From the NCBI GenBank assembly GCA_030407315.1, contig JALQPE010001754.1:1-47337 (forward strand): a DNA stretch of 47,337 nt, given 5' to 3'. Every line of letters begins with the position of its first letter. Within the stretch, counting starts at the first letter, position 1. The notes beneath the pieces were generated by a model. It saw nothing but the letters and a program-made list of their open reading frames with translations. It had not been told where the DNA came from and made no database searches. The position numbers were made by a program, and so were the translations under genes. Below are positions 17,973-28,091 of the stretch, one piece after another. Source of the DNA: Asparagopsis taxiformis (Eukaryota > Rhodophyta > Florideophyceae > Bonnemaisoniales > Bonnemaisoniaceae).

Positions 17973-20594
17973 TATATGCGCTCAAGCGATTGCTGTCTGC
18001 TTCAAATACCTGAGACATTATTGCCCCACACGACATAAAGTCCCCCAACATGCGACGCCCATCAAACATAAACATTTTCATGCTCTTACTACATTCTAGT
18101 CGCACACATACATCCATCTTCAAACAAAAAATGTCATTTAAACACCACCAGTCCCGCTTCATCGTACGCCAATACCGCCCAGTCGCCCAGCAGACAAGCT
18201 AGCCGTGCAGAAAATAAGCACTGCCATCTACGACGGAAACGACTGGATCTCATCATCGCTCTCAGCATTTCCAACAAGCCCAACATGTTTCCCCTACGTC
18301 ACCCTGCAAAACGATACCATTGTATACTTCTGCATTCTCCGTCAATTGCATTCATTCAATCTGCGCAATGAATTCTTCAATCTCGAAGCCGGCCGGGTTT
18401 TCTGCCCATCCTGCAATAAGGGCATTGGAGAAAGTTCTCTAGCAATGGCCACTAAAGCCTTGATGCAACTACACGGTGCTGATTGCTTCTATCGCTTCCT
18501 CAAATCTGTCGACATTTACAACATACCATCCATCCGAACATTTCCAAACTAAACTAGACTGTTCATTGACAAACTCGTGTGTAGCCCCATTTAGACCACT
18601 CACCACTGGTATCTGCTGAGTCACCGCGCACTGCCCTGGTGCTCCCTCCTGAATTCGCTTGGGCTGTCTCAATACATTCCGTACTATGCCTATGAAGCAG
18701 TCCCGTTATGGATCAGCGTTCTGCGTGTTCAGCACATCATCCCCACGTTACCAGAGCTGCAATTTCTCAGCGGTACGGGTATCATCAATCCTTAGCACAG
18801 ATGTGATACAGCAGCCGATGCAGGTCAATTTCTAGACTCGTAATTTTGCACTCAAGAAGGGAGATCGGTATGGAAATTGTCCAGGCATAACAAACCGCCT
18901 GTCCTGCTCTCCTGCAGAGCAAGCTCCATCGATCCAGTCGATCAGGAACCTGACGACATGTAGTCGGCGTTCGTTCCGGACGCGGAAAGGGCAAATTTTT
19001 GTGTGGCGTTTGCAGATTCAGTCGCAACGGGAAGCGATGAAACTTTCCGCATGGCGTTTGACTGCGGTTTATTTGAGACAGACATCGAGCGATCGGTGTT
19101 TCTGTCCAGATGAAGCTGGAGATCAATGCCGTATTTGAGCTGATAATTGGAGCAAAGATTTGAAACAAATTTTCTGTGCAAATTTACGACGCGACACGGC
19201 GGAGGGTGGATAACTCAACGTTAGATGTTATTGGTTGAGCCAACATTACAAGACCGTACCGACGACACGCGCAATCATTGATTTTTCGCTCATTGCTTAG
19301 AGAGCAAAACTGTCCAATGGTCGTATCAAGTTAGACCAGCACATATTTCCGCAACATCTTGGTGGAACGAAGTCGGTGCTCACGAAAGCCTGAGAGCTGC
19401 CTTGAGTCGAGGATTTTGTACGCCGCCTTATCTGTGGTAGTTTCATACTGCGTTGTTTCACCGTTGGACCTGTGCCACGCACACTTGGATCTCTCTCCAT
19501 ACGTACGTGTAGATAAGATGTGAATTGAGCTACAATAGCATACCAAACTGGAAACCAGTATCTACATGCTTTGTGAGAATATAATGCCTCTTCCTCGAGA
19601 AAAGGCCTCCTTCGGAATACTAGATTTCATTCAACCATATCCATCCATCTCCCATCGCTTCAGCATGAAATCATCACCATTCCATCCATCGCAACGTTCG
19701 TCTCTATCCAAACACTACTCTCCACACATCTCCCCGATCTTTCAGTCCGACCGTACCCGCGGCGGCCGAGAGAAACGTACTGGCCATTGTTAAAAGTATC
19801 TACGACGGCAATGAGCGCATATATTAAATCATTCTCTATGTGAACACAGACCCTGATTGCCTCTCGTTTGTGGCAGAAATGAAACAAACACAAAGACTGC
19901 AACTCGTCCATGCGAGAAGCAAAAGCTACAGATTTTTAGCAAGTATCGATAGCTACAAAGAACCACTGCAACGTTTATTCTAGACTTGTATACATTTTCA
20001 TTAGCACTTACATTACCATACACGAATAGTATTGCATTAAAGATTTTTATGAGAATGACAGGGGTCAGCGGCCGGGTTCCCTCCAGCTCAGCTTGGCTCA
20101 GCTCCGGATGCAGATGTGGTGAAGGGAAGAGAGAAAAGTCAGATATTCTACCATGATCTGATTTGATTTGCAATCCGAGAACTTCTTGACTCCCAAAAGG
20201 TGTAAACAGTATCCCTGCATATTGGCATCGACCAAAAGAACTGCAGCACTAACTCAATTTTCATTGCAGAGATCAGCACAACGTATTCGTCTTGAGTGTC
20301 ACAAGTTGCAATTAGATGGCGCTGACTCGAAGCTAGGAGAGTTGGTAGTTGTGCCGAGTCGGCGTCTTCGGTTTGATCGCTCGTGTAAATATCCAAGCAA
20401 AATGGCAGGCAAGGAGATACAAAGCCACGCAACAATCAAGCTTACCACATTCCCCAGCCAGAATCACCATAGAAATCCTTGCAGTCTGCATCACACAGAT
20501 CATCTTACGCAGTGCGTGCTGCCCAGGTCGTTATTCGGCCCTATCCAGAAACACTTTCAGGCCTAGTGCAACCAGTAGATCTGAAATGGAAATG
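17973..20594 (+). other. S, central segment of unit A
   Basis: Unique (non-palindromic) 2.6-kb sequence between the inverted repeats. It is >98% identical (by eye) to 40189-42811 and in the same plus-strand orientation. It contains several short open frames: 18205-18552 plus, 18785-19168 and 18942-19181 minus, 19829-20173 minus, 20168-20566 plus. None shows a domain I recognise. A TTTTCATTGCAG acceptor-like site at ~20257-20268 hints at spliced genes or captured host exons. Because the two copies are so recent, conservation between them does not argue for coding. Confidence 0.6.
18205..18552 (+). CDS. Unidentified 115-residue open frame in S (unit A)
   Basis: The frame encodes a protein with mixed polar and aromatic residues (NDWISSSLSAF, FCPSCNKGIGESS) and a single CPSC pair. 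It has no signal peptide, membrane segment or family I can name. It starts at a non-ATG codon (GTG) and the frame is open upstream, so it could be an exon. The unit B counterpart at 40421-40774 differs by a few residues and has a shifted last few codons. Coding status is doubtful. Confidence 0.2.
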   Translation: MQKISTAIYDGNDWISSSLSAFPTSPTCFPYVTLQNDTIVYFCILRQLHSFNLRNEFFNLEAGRVFCPSCNKGIGESSLAMATKALMQLHGADCFYRFLKSVDIYNIPSIRTFPN

Positions 20595-22751
20595 GACGTC
20601 CGGTGAATGACCAGCGCAATTGCATTGCTGGCGAGCCCAGAAATTCTAAAATTTCAGTCAGAAAAAAAATGCAAAAATACATCGATTTGGGCGGTCGAAA
20701 GTGCCGTACGGCACACCCCCATCTCAAAAACATGTTCACATGTGCATGTTTTTGAGAATAGCCCAAAAAATAAAGCAATTCAGGACGTCCGCCGGACATA
20801 GGCTTGATTCTAATTTGGCCACAACGGCCCCAGAAGCTACCAAGCGCCCCGAGCGGCCCCTCCCCGCTCACTTACCCACTCACGCCCATCTTGCAGAAAC
20901 GTTCCTGCTGGCCTCATCCATGCCTTCACATCCACATCATAATCCTCTGCTGAGCTGTTCACCTTGGACGCTCACTGGAAGTACTCGTCTTCGACGTCCG
21001 CCAATGCAGGACAACACCATGAATACTAAACCCACCGTGGATCTCAGTCATCAACGGTGGGCGTCCTATAAATGACTGCTATAGAACCATTGCCCCAAGC
21101 CCTCCAGTTTGGACGCTCAGCCAACAGCGATTGCTGCTCTACCTCCTTGGTCGTTCTCCGATGCATGTAAATGCGCCAAAGTACGACCGATGGGGCAGTC
21201 CAAACTTTTTGTACCAGTGCACGCCTAGGGATACCACAAGGTTCGTCATACACACACAAACACACAAACACACACACCACGCACTGCAGCACCCAACTTT
21301 CGCATGCGTCAGTGATGTGCTGCTGCAGTGTGTATGCGCTGTGCGGTAGCAAGATTTCCATGCTTGCAGCCATTCACATCCAGACATCCAGCCGCCGACC
21401 AGGGAAGCCGTTTGCAGCCGATTCCCCCTTGTCTGCATGGCATCTCGGTGCTGTCAACACTTGCTTAGTTGCTGCGATGCGAGCAAATGTGCAGCACTAG
21501 CCTAACTTGAAATGGACGTCCAGTGGAAGTCCGGCTCGGTTACATTGCTGGTCAGCCCTGAAATTCTAAAATGTTGGGCTGAGAAATAGCTGCAAAACTG
21601 TATCCATGTGCAATACTCGACCAACCTGAAATGGACGTCCGGTGAATGTCCAGCTCAATTGCATTGCTGGCGAGCCCAGAAATTCTAAAATTTCAGTCAG
21701 AAAAAAAATTGCAAAATTATATCGATTTGGGCGGTCGAAAGTGCCGTACGGCACACCCCCATCTCAAAAACATGTTCACATGTGCATGTTTTTGAGAATA
21801 GCCCAAATTTCAATTCAAATCAAGGTGTCTAATCTGGCCACAACGGCCCCAGGAACCATCTGCGCCCCGAGCGGGGCCATCGCTGGCTTCTGTAAGCACC
21901 AACTGTAAGCAAAGCCACATCTCACGAAGGATCGATTCCAGGCTCAGCCAATACGCCAGGGCGAAGTTTTGGTCCTGTTTCGACATGCTCCCACCCCACT
22001 TTCTCACGACAAACAACACTCACACATCACGTTACTCATATTCCGTGCACTTTGTATGAGTAGTGAGCCCGCCTGCTTAGTTGCTGTAATGCGTAGATGT
22101 GGCAGCACACGACCAACCCAAATGGACGTCCGGTGGATGTCCGGCTCAATTGCATTGCTGGCGAGCCCAGAAATTCTAAAATTTCGGGCAGAAAAAAATT
22201 GTGAAAAATCATCGATTTGGGCGGGTCGATTGTGCCGTACGGCAGACCCCCATCTCAAAAACATGTTCACATGTGCATGTTTTTGAGAATAGCCCAAATT
22301 TCAATTCAAATCAAGGTGTCTAATTTGGCCACAACGGCCCCAGGAACCGGCTGCCGCCCCGACCGGGGTCATCACTGGCTTCTGTAAGCACCAACTGTAA
22401 GCCAAAATCGCGTCTTACGAAGGGTCGATTTCAGGCTCAACACGTCAGGGACAGGTCTTGGTCCTTGTTTCATCATGGTCCCGCCCTACTCTCTCACGAT
22501 CAACCTGAAATGGACGTCCGGTGGATGTCCAGCTCGATTGCATTGCTGGCCAGCCCAGAAATTCTAAAATTTCCGAAAAATCAATTTGGTGGCCCAGCAT
22601 CTCCTGTGCCGAAAATTCCCGCGCTCACTTCTGATATACGTCTAGACGTGTTTCGCACTTGTACGCATCAGGGAAGGCGTCACGGAAGGTTGAGACTACG
22701 CTACTTGTGTACCGCGTCGTCTGAAATAGCGAGTAGTGTTTGTTGTATAGT
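20595..22751. repeat. P', right internal inverted repeat of unit A
   Basis: Inverted copy of 15812-17972 with hairpins at 20723-20756, 21763-21796 and 22254-22287. The inner ~1.5 kb is almost identical to P. The outer part (22600-22751) is R-type: it reads CGTCTAGACGTGTTTCGCAC where the L-type reads CGTTTTGACGTGTTTTTTAC. This marker distinguishes outer arms from the homogenised inner arms. Confidence 0.9.
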
Positions 22752-24009
22752 TGTGGAGTATGCGTCTGGTGGTTTGTAAAGCTTGCAGAACGGGATAGGG
22801 ATGTGGGTGGCTCCATTTTATGAATACATGAATACAAATATTCAGGGTTGACGAAGCGGAAAGGCATACGCTCATACATGTATGAGTTTGCATAGTGGAG
22901 AAAATATTTACATCGAAATTTACATGGAGAGATGGAGGTTTTAAGGATGAGGTATGAGAGGAAGAAAATTCTTCTGTGGTATGAGGATGTGTTCTGTGGG
23001 GGGTGGATGGAATCTTGGGATGGGATGGTACAGGGGGAAGTGGAAATGTACGGAGTGCGGGTTTAGATTGGAGTGTGATTCGGAGAGGAGTGCCGACAAG
23101 CATATTATGGGGATTGGGGAGACGCTGCGGGGTGTTGGGGTAGTGAGGGCGGAGGAGGTGTTTAGGTGGGACCGTAGGAGGGTGCGGTTGAAGGCCCCGA
23201 GAGGAGGGGGTTTTAGGAAAGTGAGGAGAAAGAGGTGGGAAGGGGGGTGGCGTCTGTTCTGGCTGTGGTGAGTGGGGATGTGATGGGAAGAAGAGGGTTA
23301 TTGTATTTGGGGAGGGAGGGGAGTGGGAGGATGGGTGCGAAGTGGGGGGTTGATATGTGGTTCAGAGCGGGGAGGTTTCTGGGGAGACGGCGGGGGAGCG
23401 GGAGCGTGGGCCGGTGGTGGTGGTGGTGTATACGGTATCGAAGATGCGGATGGCGTGGGGGCATGTAGCAGGTGAGGGAGGGAGGGGTGGAGCAGGTCGA
23501 AGAGTAAGCTGCAGGGGAAGTTTGTGGAGAGGGCGAAGGAGAGGGGTTGAAGGTAGAGGAGAGAGGGTATTGAAGAACAATACGTTGCAAAGGTGATGGG
23601 GGAGAGCATGGTCGAGGAGGGGGGATGTTTTTCCCTATTCTGAGGTAGTATGAGGACTGGTTATACGAAATCTGTACGGTAGAGCAGAAAAGTAGGTATG
23701 GAATGGAGGTGTGCACCGTGGAAGCGGGGATAGGTAGCTGAAAATGCGTGCTAGAGTGGTATTGGGGGTGTTTGAGGTACAGTACGGGGGAGGTGAGCAC
23801 CAACTGGAAGGGGGTGTGAGCGAGAGGATGAAAAAATTAAAGACAAAATTGGAGTCGACCGACAAGGAAAAATAGAGTGGTCGCCGTGATGGATGCGGAC
23901 ATCCATGTCGAGCACGGCGGCAGAAATTTCTGGGGTCGAAATTTTTGAATTTCTGAACCGGCGCCCGTCCTAGGTGGACATAGACATGGCGGAAGTCCAT
24001 CCCGAGGGG
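22752..24009. other. R arm of unit A, strand-biased G-rich sequence
   Basis: The plus strand is strongly G-rich (GGGAGG, GTGGTGGTGG runs), the minus strand C-rich. Long minus-strand frames (23213-23803) encode Pro/Ser/His low-complexity sequence and are explained by composition. The mirrored copy is 36915-38195. The only frame with a recognisable feature is the Cys-rich one at 22954-23271. Confidence 0.5.
22954..23271 (+). CDS. Possible zinc-finger-like open frame in R arm
   Basis: The 105-codon frame contains WKCTECGFRLECDSERSADK followed by HIMG, a CX2C followed by a histidine as in the first half of a C2H2 finger; a second zinc-binding histidine is not obvious. In unit B the same segment on the minus strand retains the Cys and His residues, and the three replacements seen there are conservative or surface-like (E to D, K to E, I to M). 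The downstream part is Arg/Gly-rich and likely non-coding. Possible remnant exon of a DNA-binding protein; weak. Confidence 0.2.
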   Translation: MRGRKFFCGMRMCSVGGGWNLGMGWYRGKWKCTECGFRLECDSERSADKHIMGIGETLRGVGVVRAEEVFRWDRRRVRLKAPRGGGFRKVRRKRWEGGWRLFWLW

Positions 24010-24186
24010 GACATCCGTGGTACTAGAAACAATGAATGTCGTCCTAGTAATACTAGACGTACTAGACCGCATGGACGTCCGGTTCTAGGCGGACATCCAA
24101 AAATACTGGAGAACATGGACGTCCGCCTAGTAATACTAGGTGTACTAGAGGTTGTGGACGTCCGCGTCCATTTCCGAGAACACAGA
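24010..24186. repeat. Right TIR and CTAG/GGACGTCC-rich subterminal zone of unit A
   Basis: The last 32 bp (24155-24186) are the inverted TIR ending in GAGAACACAGA. Inward are repeated words GGACGTCC (24076, 24117, 24153) and pairs of CTAGTA/TACTAG. The zone is the mirror image of 36738-36915. Confidence 0.85.
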
Positions 24187-26870
24187 CGGACCGATCGAAC
24201 GCGCCGACCGAACCGCCGCCATCGGGTCGCAAGCCGCATCGACCGCGCTGGTCGCTTCCATATCCCTGACCTCACCGCTTCTCCGTGGCCGCCGTTACCG
24301 ACGCAAGCGCTCGCGAGATCACGACGACCCGCGCAAACGTCCACGATGGCGCCGCAACGAAGCGCGAGGCCGAGTTCCGCGTTTTCGACGTGCACGCTAC
24401 GTACGCCGTCCGCAAACGCTTCCGAGCTTGGTTCGACAAGTAGTGGACGACCCTACTTTTCCAATGCATGCGCCAGGCTGAGTACGAGCTGCAGTGGACC
24501 GCGCTATCAAAGGCGAATCAACGTGGACTGACGTCTCAGAAAGGGCGCAAGTCCCCACCTAATCGTCACTACTATGGACTCCCGCGAGAGCACAATATGG
24601 TGAACGCGCGAACGTCGCTGCGCTCGAAAACCGAACCGGAAACCGCAGCGCGCGCCGACCCCTACGAACTACACGCGCTAAGCGACGCGGACCCCGAAGG
24701 ATGGCTGGAAACTGGCGCGCCAGGACTGTCATTCGACGACCACCCGCATTCGGATAGCGACAATGTGGACCCGCGCATCCCGGACTGGTAGAGATCCAGC
24801 CGTTGAACGAGCTGTTCACGCGCGCGCTTCGTATCGCACGGTACCGCTTGCGTAATACGGACCGCGCGTTTAAACCGAACATTGCGAGCGAATTGGCTAA
24901 CACCGCGAAATGGTTGCGCCATTCGTGCAAGGAGGAAATCCACGGGCGCTGACGGAATCGCCGTGCTATCGTTCCTGAAGTATTTCAAGAGCGCGTGCGA
25001 CGACACCGGCGTATCCGAAGGCGCAGCGTTGCCGATTCTCAATATTCCTCGCCGACGAGGCGCGGGACACGTTCAAACGTAGTGGGACGAACGTTCCGAG
25101 GCTCGCGCGCGGGGCGTCGATTCGATTACGTGCTACGCGAACCGTTCAGTGGCTCCTCTAACCTATGCCGCGCGAAGGCGACGTCGCGCAGCGTATCGTG
25201 ACGTGGCGCAACAAACGCAATACCCGAGGAAACCGAAACGCAATTTCGCTACGAGACTACGACGCCGCGCGCTGCGCTGCGGCGATGCGTTTTAGCGAGC
25301 GAACGCTTGTTTCTATTTTCGTCGATGGTCTACGACCCTATGCGCAACACACTCGTAACGGGACGTGCTGGCCTCGCGACCCGCGTCGATACACCTTTCG
25401 AGAGCTAGTCCTCTATGGCGCAGAGCCACGGGGACACGCACCGAGCGAGGACGCCGACGACGAGCGCGCGACCGCTATTACGGCGAACTCCTGCGCTCTA
25501 CGTGGAAGAGGACGAGACACCGACGCTGCAGGGCACTGACCGTGGGGCATACCCGCCATCAGGCTTCTCATCGCCAAACGTCTCAACCTCCGCCGCGACG
25601 ACCGCACGCTCCGCGCGAACGGAAGTTCTCGACCCGAGCCCCAGCGAATCCAACCTCGCTTGGCACCCCTTCGTCGAATTATCGCACGCCACGCTATCGC
25701 GACGCCTCGCCCGCCGACCGCTCGCGACGCTTTGCGCATAACGACGACCGAGAACGCGAATGCGCGGGGCCGTACACGGCGCACATACCGCGCGCACTTA
25801 CCCACCGCCCTATCGTGAGACAGACGGCACCGGCCGACACGTCTCGCACAGGCGGCGTTCCGCTGTCTGATATGCAGAAGTTTGGACACCCATGGTAAGC
25901 TGCCCGCTGGTCTCATCCGAGCAGCAGGCCGCGATTCGCGAGATGCATAGCCACGCGCGCTAACGCCGAAGAAACTGAACCTGCAGCGAAACGTTCAGGT
26001 TTCGAAGTTTCCGCGGACGATGACGCACGCGAGCGCGAAAGCGAACCCACGCGCGAAGACGACGCGCACGACGGCGAGCACAGCTCACGCCACTCGGTTC
26101 GCTTCGCAAAGACCCGGAAAACGCCTAGAGGAGTCGTAGCGGGTGGGCCGACTCCTCCTCACTCAACGGACACGCGACGCGCGATGACGCAACGCCGCGC
26201 GAAAAACCGCCTCCGTTACCACCCGAAACAGTGGTCCTGTTCAAACCCTACCGCGAACTACAAGCTCGAGATTCGCGTCGGATATAATCTACGCACGGCC
26301 ACCGCGGTGACCGCTGTGCTTGAATACCGGCGCGGGCCCGAGCCCATTCGCGAGAAACGTATTAGGCGCTGATTGAAGCGCCTCGCTACGCCGCCGACAC
26401 TGCGCTGCGCGATTATCGACGCGAATGGGACGACGCCTCGCGCCGAACCGCGTTGCGACTTAGCGTTCTTCTAGGTGCCCGCGCGCACTTCAAACTTTCT
26501 GGTGATGCCGCGCTTATCCGTCCCTTGATTCTGGAGCAGACTTCATCGACCCGCGTGGTTCGGATGATCTATACTGGCCGCAGCGCGTTGCGAACCCGCT
26601 ATGGAGACCCACGTTCCGATGCCCCACAACGCGACGAAAACGCCGCATGCCCGAACCCCAAGACTTCCCGACCGATCGAATTCCGCACCAATCCGCGTTG
26701 CGCGCCGCACGATCGAACTGTAGTATACGTGGCAATTCCGAAATTGCAAATATTTACGTTTTCCGCGGAATTCGAATTTCGGCGGACACGACCGGCGACA
26801 GCAATGCACGAACATTGCTGGCGCATGCGCGCGCGCAACCGGCACACGTGTGCAACGAACGTACTGGCAA
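24187..26870 (+). pseudogene. Decayed Ty3/gypsy gag-protease region
   Basis: No long frame survives, but pieces in three frames match the layout of the intact gypsy gag nearby: FLKYFKSACDDTGVSEGAAL, LADEARDTFKR, DVAQRIVTWRNKR, then an ERTLVSIFVDGLRPYAQHT segment corresponding to the DRLLVHHYVRGLLPSTR stretch of the intact gag. At ~26323-26350 a frame-shifted NTGAGPSP is a mutated retropepsin active site (Asp to Asn), followed by a degenerate LxADFI-like strand near 26530. This was an older gypsy copy, distinct from the 27-34 kb element. It is CG-rich with many CGCG words. Identification rests on motif order, not on alignment. Confidence 0.6.
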
Positions 26871-27483
26871 CGGCCAACGGACCAACGGGTCCCTACGTGT
26901 GACCCACAAGGTCCTTTCCCATTCGGGGACGTTACGAGCAGTGTTTACACTGTAAAGCGATGCCATCGTGGCCATATAGGTATTGGCATCGTGCCGGGAG
27001 GGAAAGGGGACAAGACATCGATCGAGCAACGGCTCTAGTCTACGACTGACTTCTACGTTTACGTTTACGTTTTGCCTAACGAGGCTTCGTCTCCGTCGAG
27101 CTGCGTACTCCCTACCCATCGCCGCACGTAAGGCTGATTGCGTGTAGTGCCTCCGGGCTTGGTTGAGAGCGCCTCCGGTGACGTACCACCTCGTCTGCTA
27201 ACGTAATCCTCGCGTGGATTGTTGCGTCGTGACGCTCGTGTCTACTCGCTAACCACTCTACCTTCTACCGTTCTAACAATACAGTCAAACACCAGCGGGT
27301 GGACTGCTCGTTTCGTTTCGTAAGGACAGCGTATCCAGTGGCTCGTACCAGCTACTTCTAGAACTAACGTTGTTCCACACTGGTCTCTCGACCTAGAAGT
27401 TGCTACGAGCATAACGACAACCAACGAGGTTGAGCTCTTTTACGTTAACGAAAAGCTACGTGCTACGCTACAGACGACGGTCT
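26871..27483 (+). promoter_or_regulatory. Gypsy leader region, LTR not resolved
   Basis: The ~600 bp upstream of gag holds no coding signal. A TGTGACCCAC start at 26898 and CAATACAG near 27288 could delimit a 5' LTR, but no matching 3' copy was recognised after 34416. A short tandem TTTACG run lies at 27055-27073. Confidence 0.3.
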
Positions 27484-28010
27484 ATGAATTACGCTGTGTC
27501 GAATTCCAGCGCGTCGCCCAGGCAACCGTTGCCAACGTCAGCGGACGCCGAAGCCGACGTGGCCTTGTCAGCAGAAGCGATCTTCGCGACTGATCGATCT
27601 ATCCCGCCGGATATCGAGGCGATCGGCCAGCTACCACGTACGGTAAGCCCGTTTGAGTCCGTGAGTATGGACCCCGCAACGCGCGGTCAGCTCAACGAAG
27701 GGAACGTGACTCCCACGGCACTACGCGTAGTGTACGAAGACCTTCGAGGTCACATCGAAAGGGCGAGCGACGCGGCCGTCGACGAAGCCGTAAGGCAGAG
27801 ACTCGGAGTCTCGGAGCGCGAAGCTCGTGCGTTACGTGAACGCTCAGCGACCCTCGAACGGGAAAACGAAGATTTACGAAACCGCCTCTCCGCCGTGGAG
27901 GGAAGACTCGACTCGTTTGTCGTAGTATTCAACGAAATCGTCGCCGGACGTTCCGCTCCGCCGAGCGGAAGCGATCCGAATTACGAAGAAGCTCGCGCGC
28001 CTATAACTCG
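27484..28010 (+). pseudogene. Gypsy gag N-terminal region (frame 1)
   Basis: The first ATG is at 27484. The protein starts MNYAVSNSSASPRQP and carries a predicted coiled coil at ~residues 100-140 (heptad-rich AREARALRERSATLERENE-like segment). The frame remains open to 28434, but beyond ~28000 it becomes unrelated Arg-rich sequence. The Pro/Gly-rich continuation, in the frame used by the main gag domain, starts near there, so a one-base frameshift at ~27990-28010 is likely. Confidence 0.65.
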
Positions 28011-28091
28011 CAATCCTCCCCGGCCGTTCCGGGAGGATACCCACCAACACCCGGTCCGACGACCCCGACAACGTACGGAAGGGGGGCGACA

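Larger units (their letters stand above)
12919..24186 (+). mobile_element. Unit A: 11.3-kb foldback-like TIR element (L-P-S-P'-R)
   Basis: Its two ends are inverted versions of each other over about 32 bp with two differences (TCTGTGTTTTCGGAAGTGGA against TCTGTGTTCTCGGAAATGGA), so this unit alone looks like a complete TIR element. If the TIR is extended by CG, its flanks are TACCGATC (12909-12916) and GACCGATC (24189-24196), an 8-bp candidate target duplication with one mismatch. Internally, two 2.16-kb inverted repeats (15812-17972, 20595-22751) flank a 2.6-kb centre. It has no recognisable protein domain. Foldback, Galileo or MULE-like non-autonomous elements are the nearest structural comparison. 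Confidence 0.7.

Noticed and set aside
17070..21500. Short open frames of 60-125 codons repeated in the P arms
   Set aside because: They appear as mirror images because of the inverted repeats, lack domains and are crossed by the hairpin modules.
23213..23803. 196-codon minus-strand open frame in the R arm (and the 244-codon mirror at 37009-37743)
   Set aside because: The products are Pro/Ser/His low-complexity strings caused by the C-rich strand; the two copies differ by frame-changing indels and show no domain.
27050..27075. TTTACG short tandem run considered as telomere-like repeat
   Set aside because: Only about three copies; part of the gypsy leader and not a recognised telomere unit.
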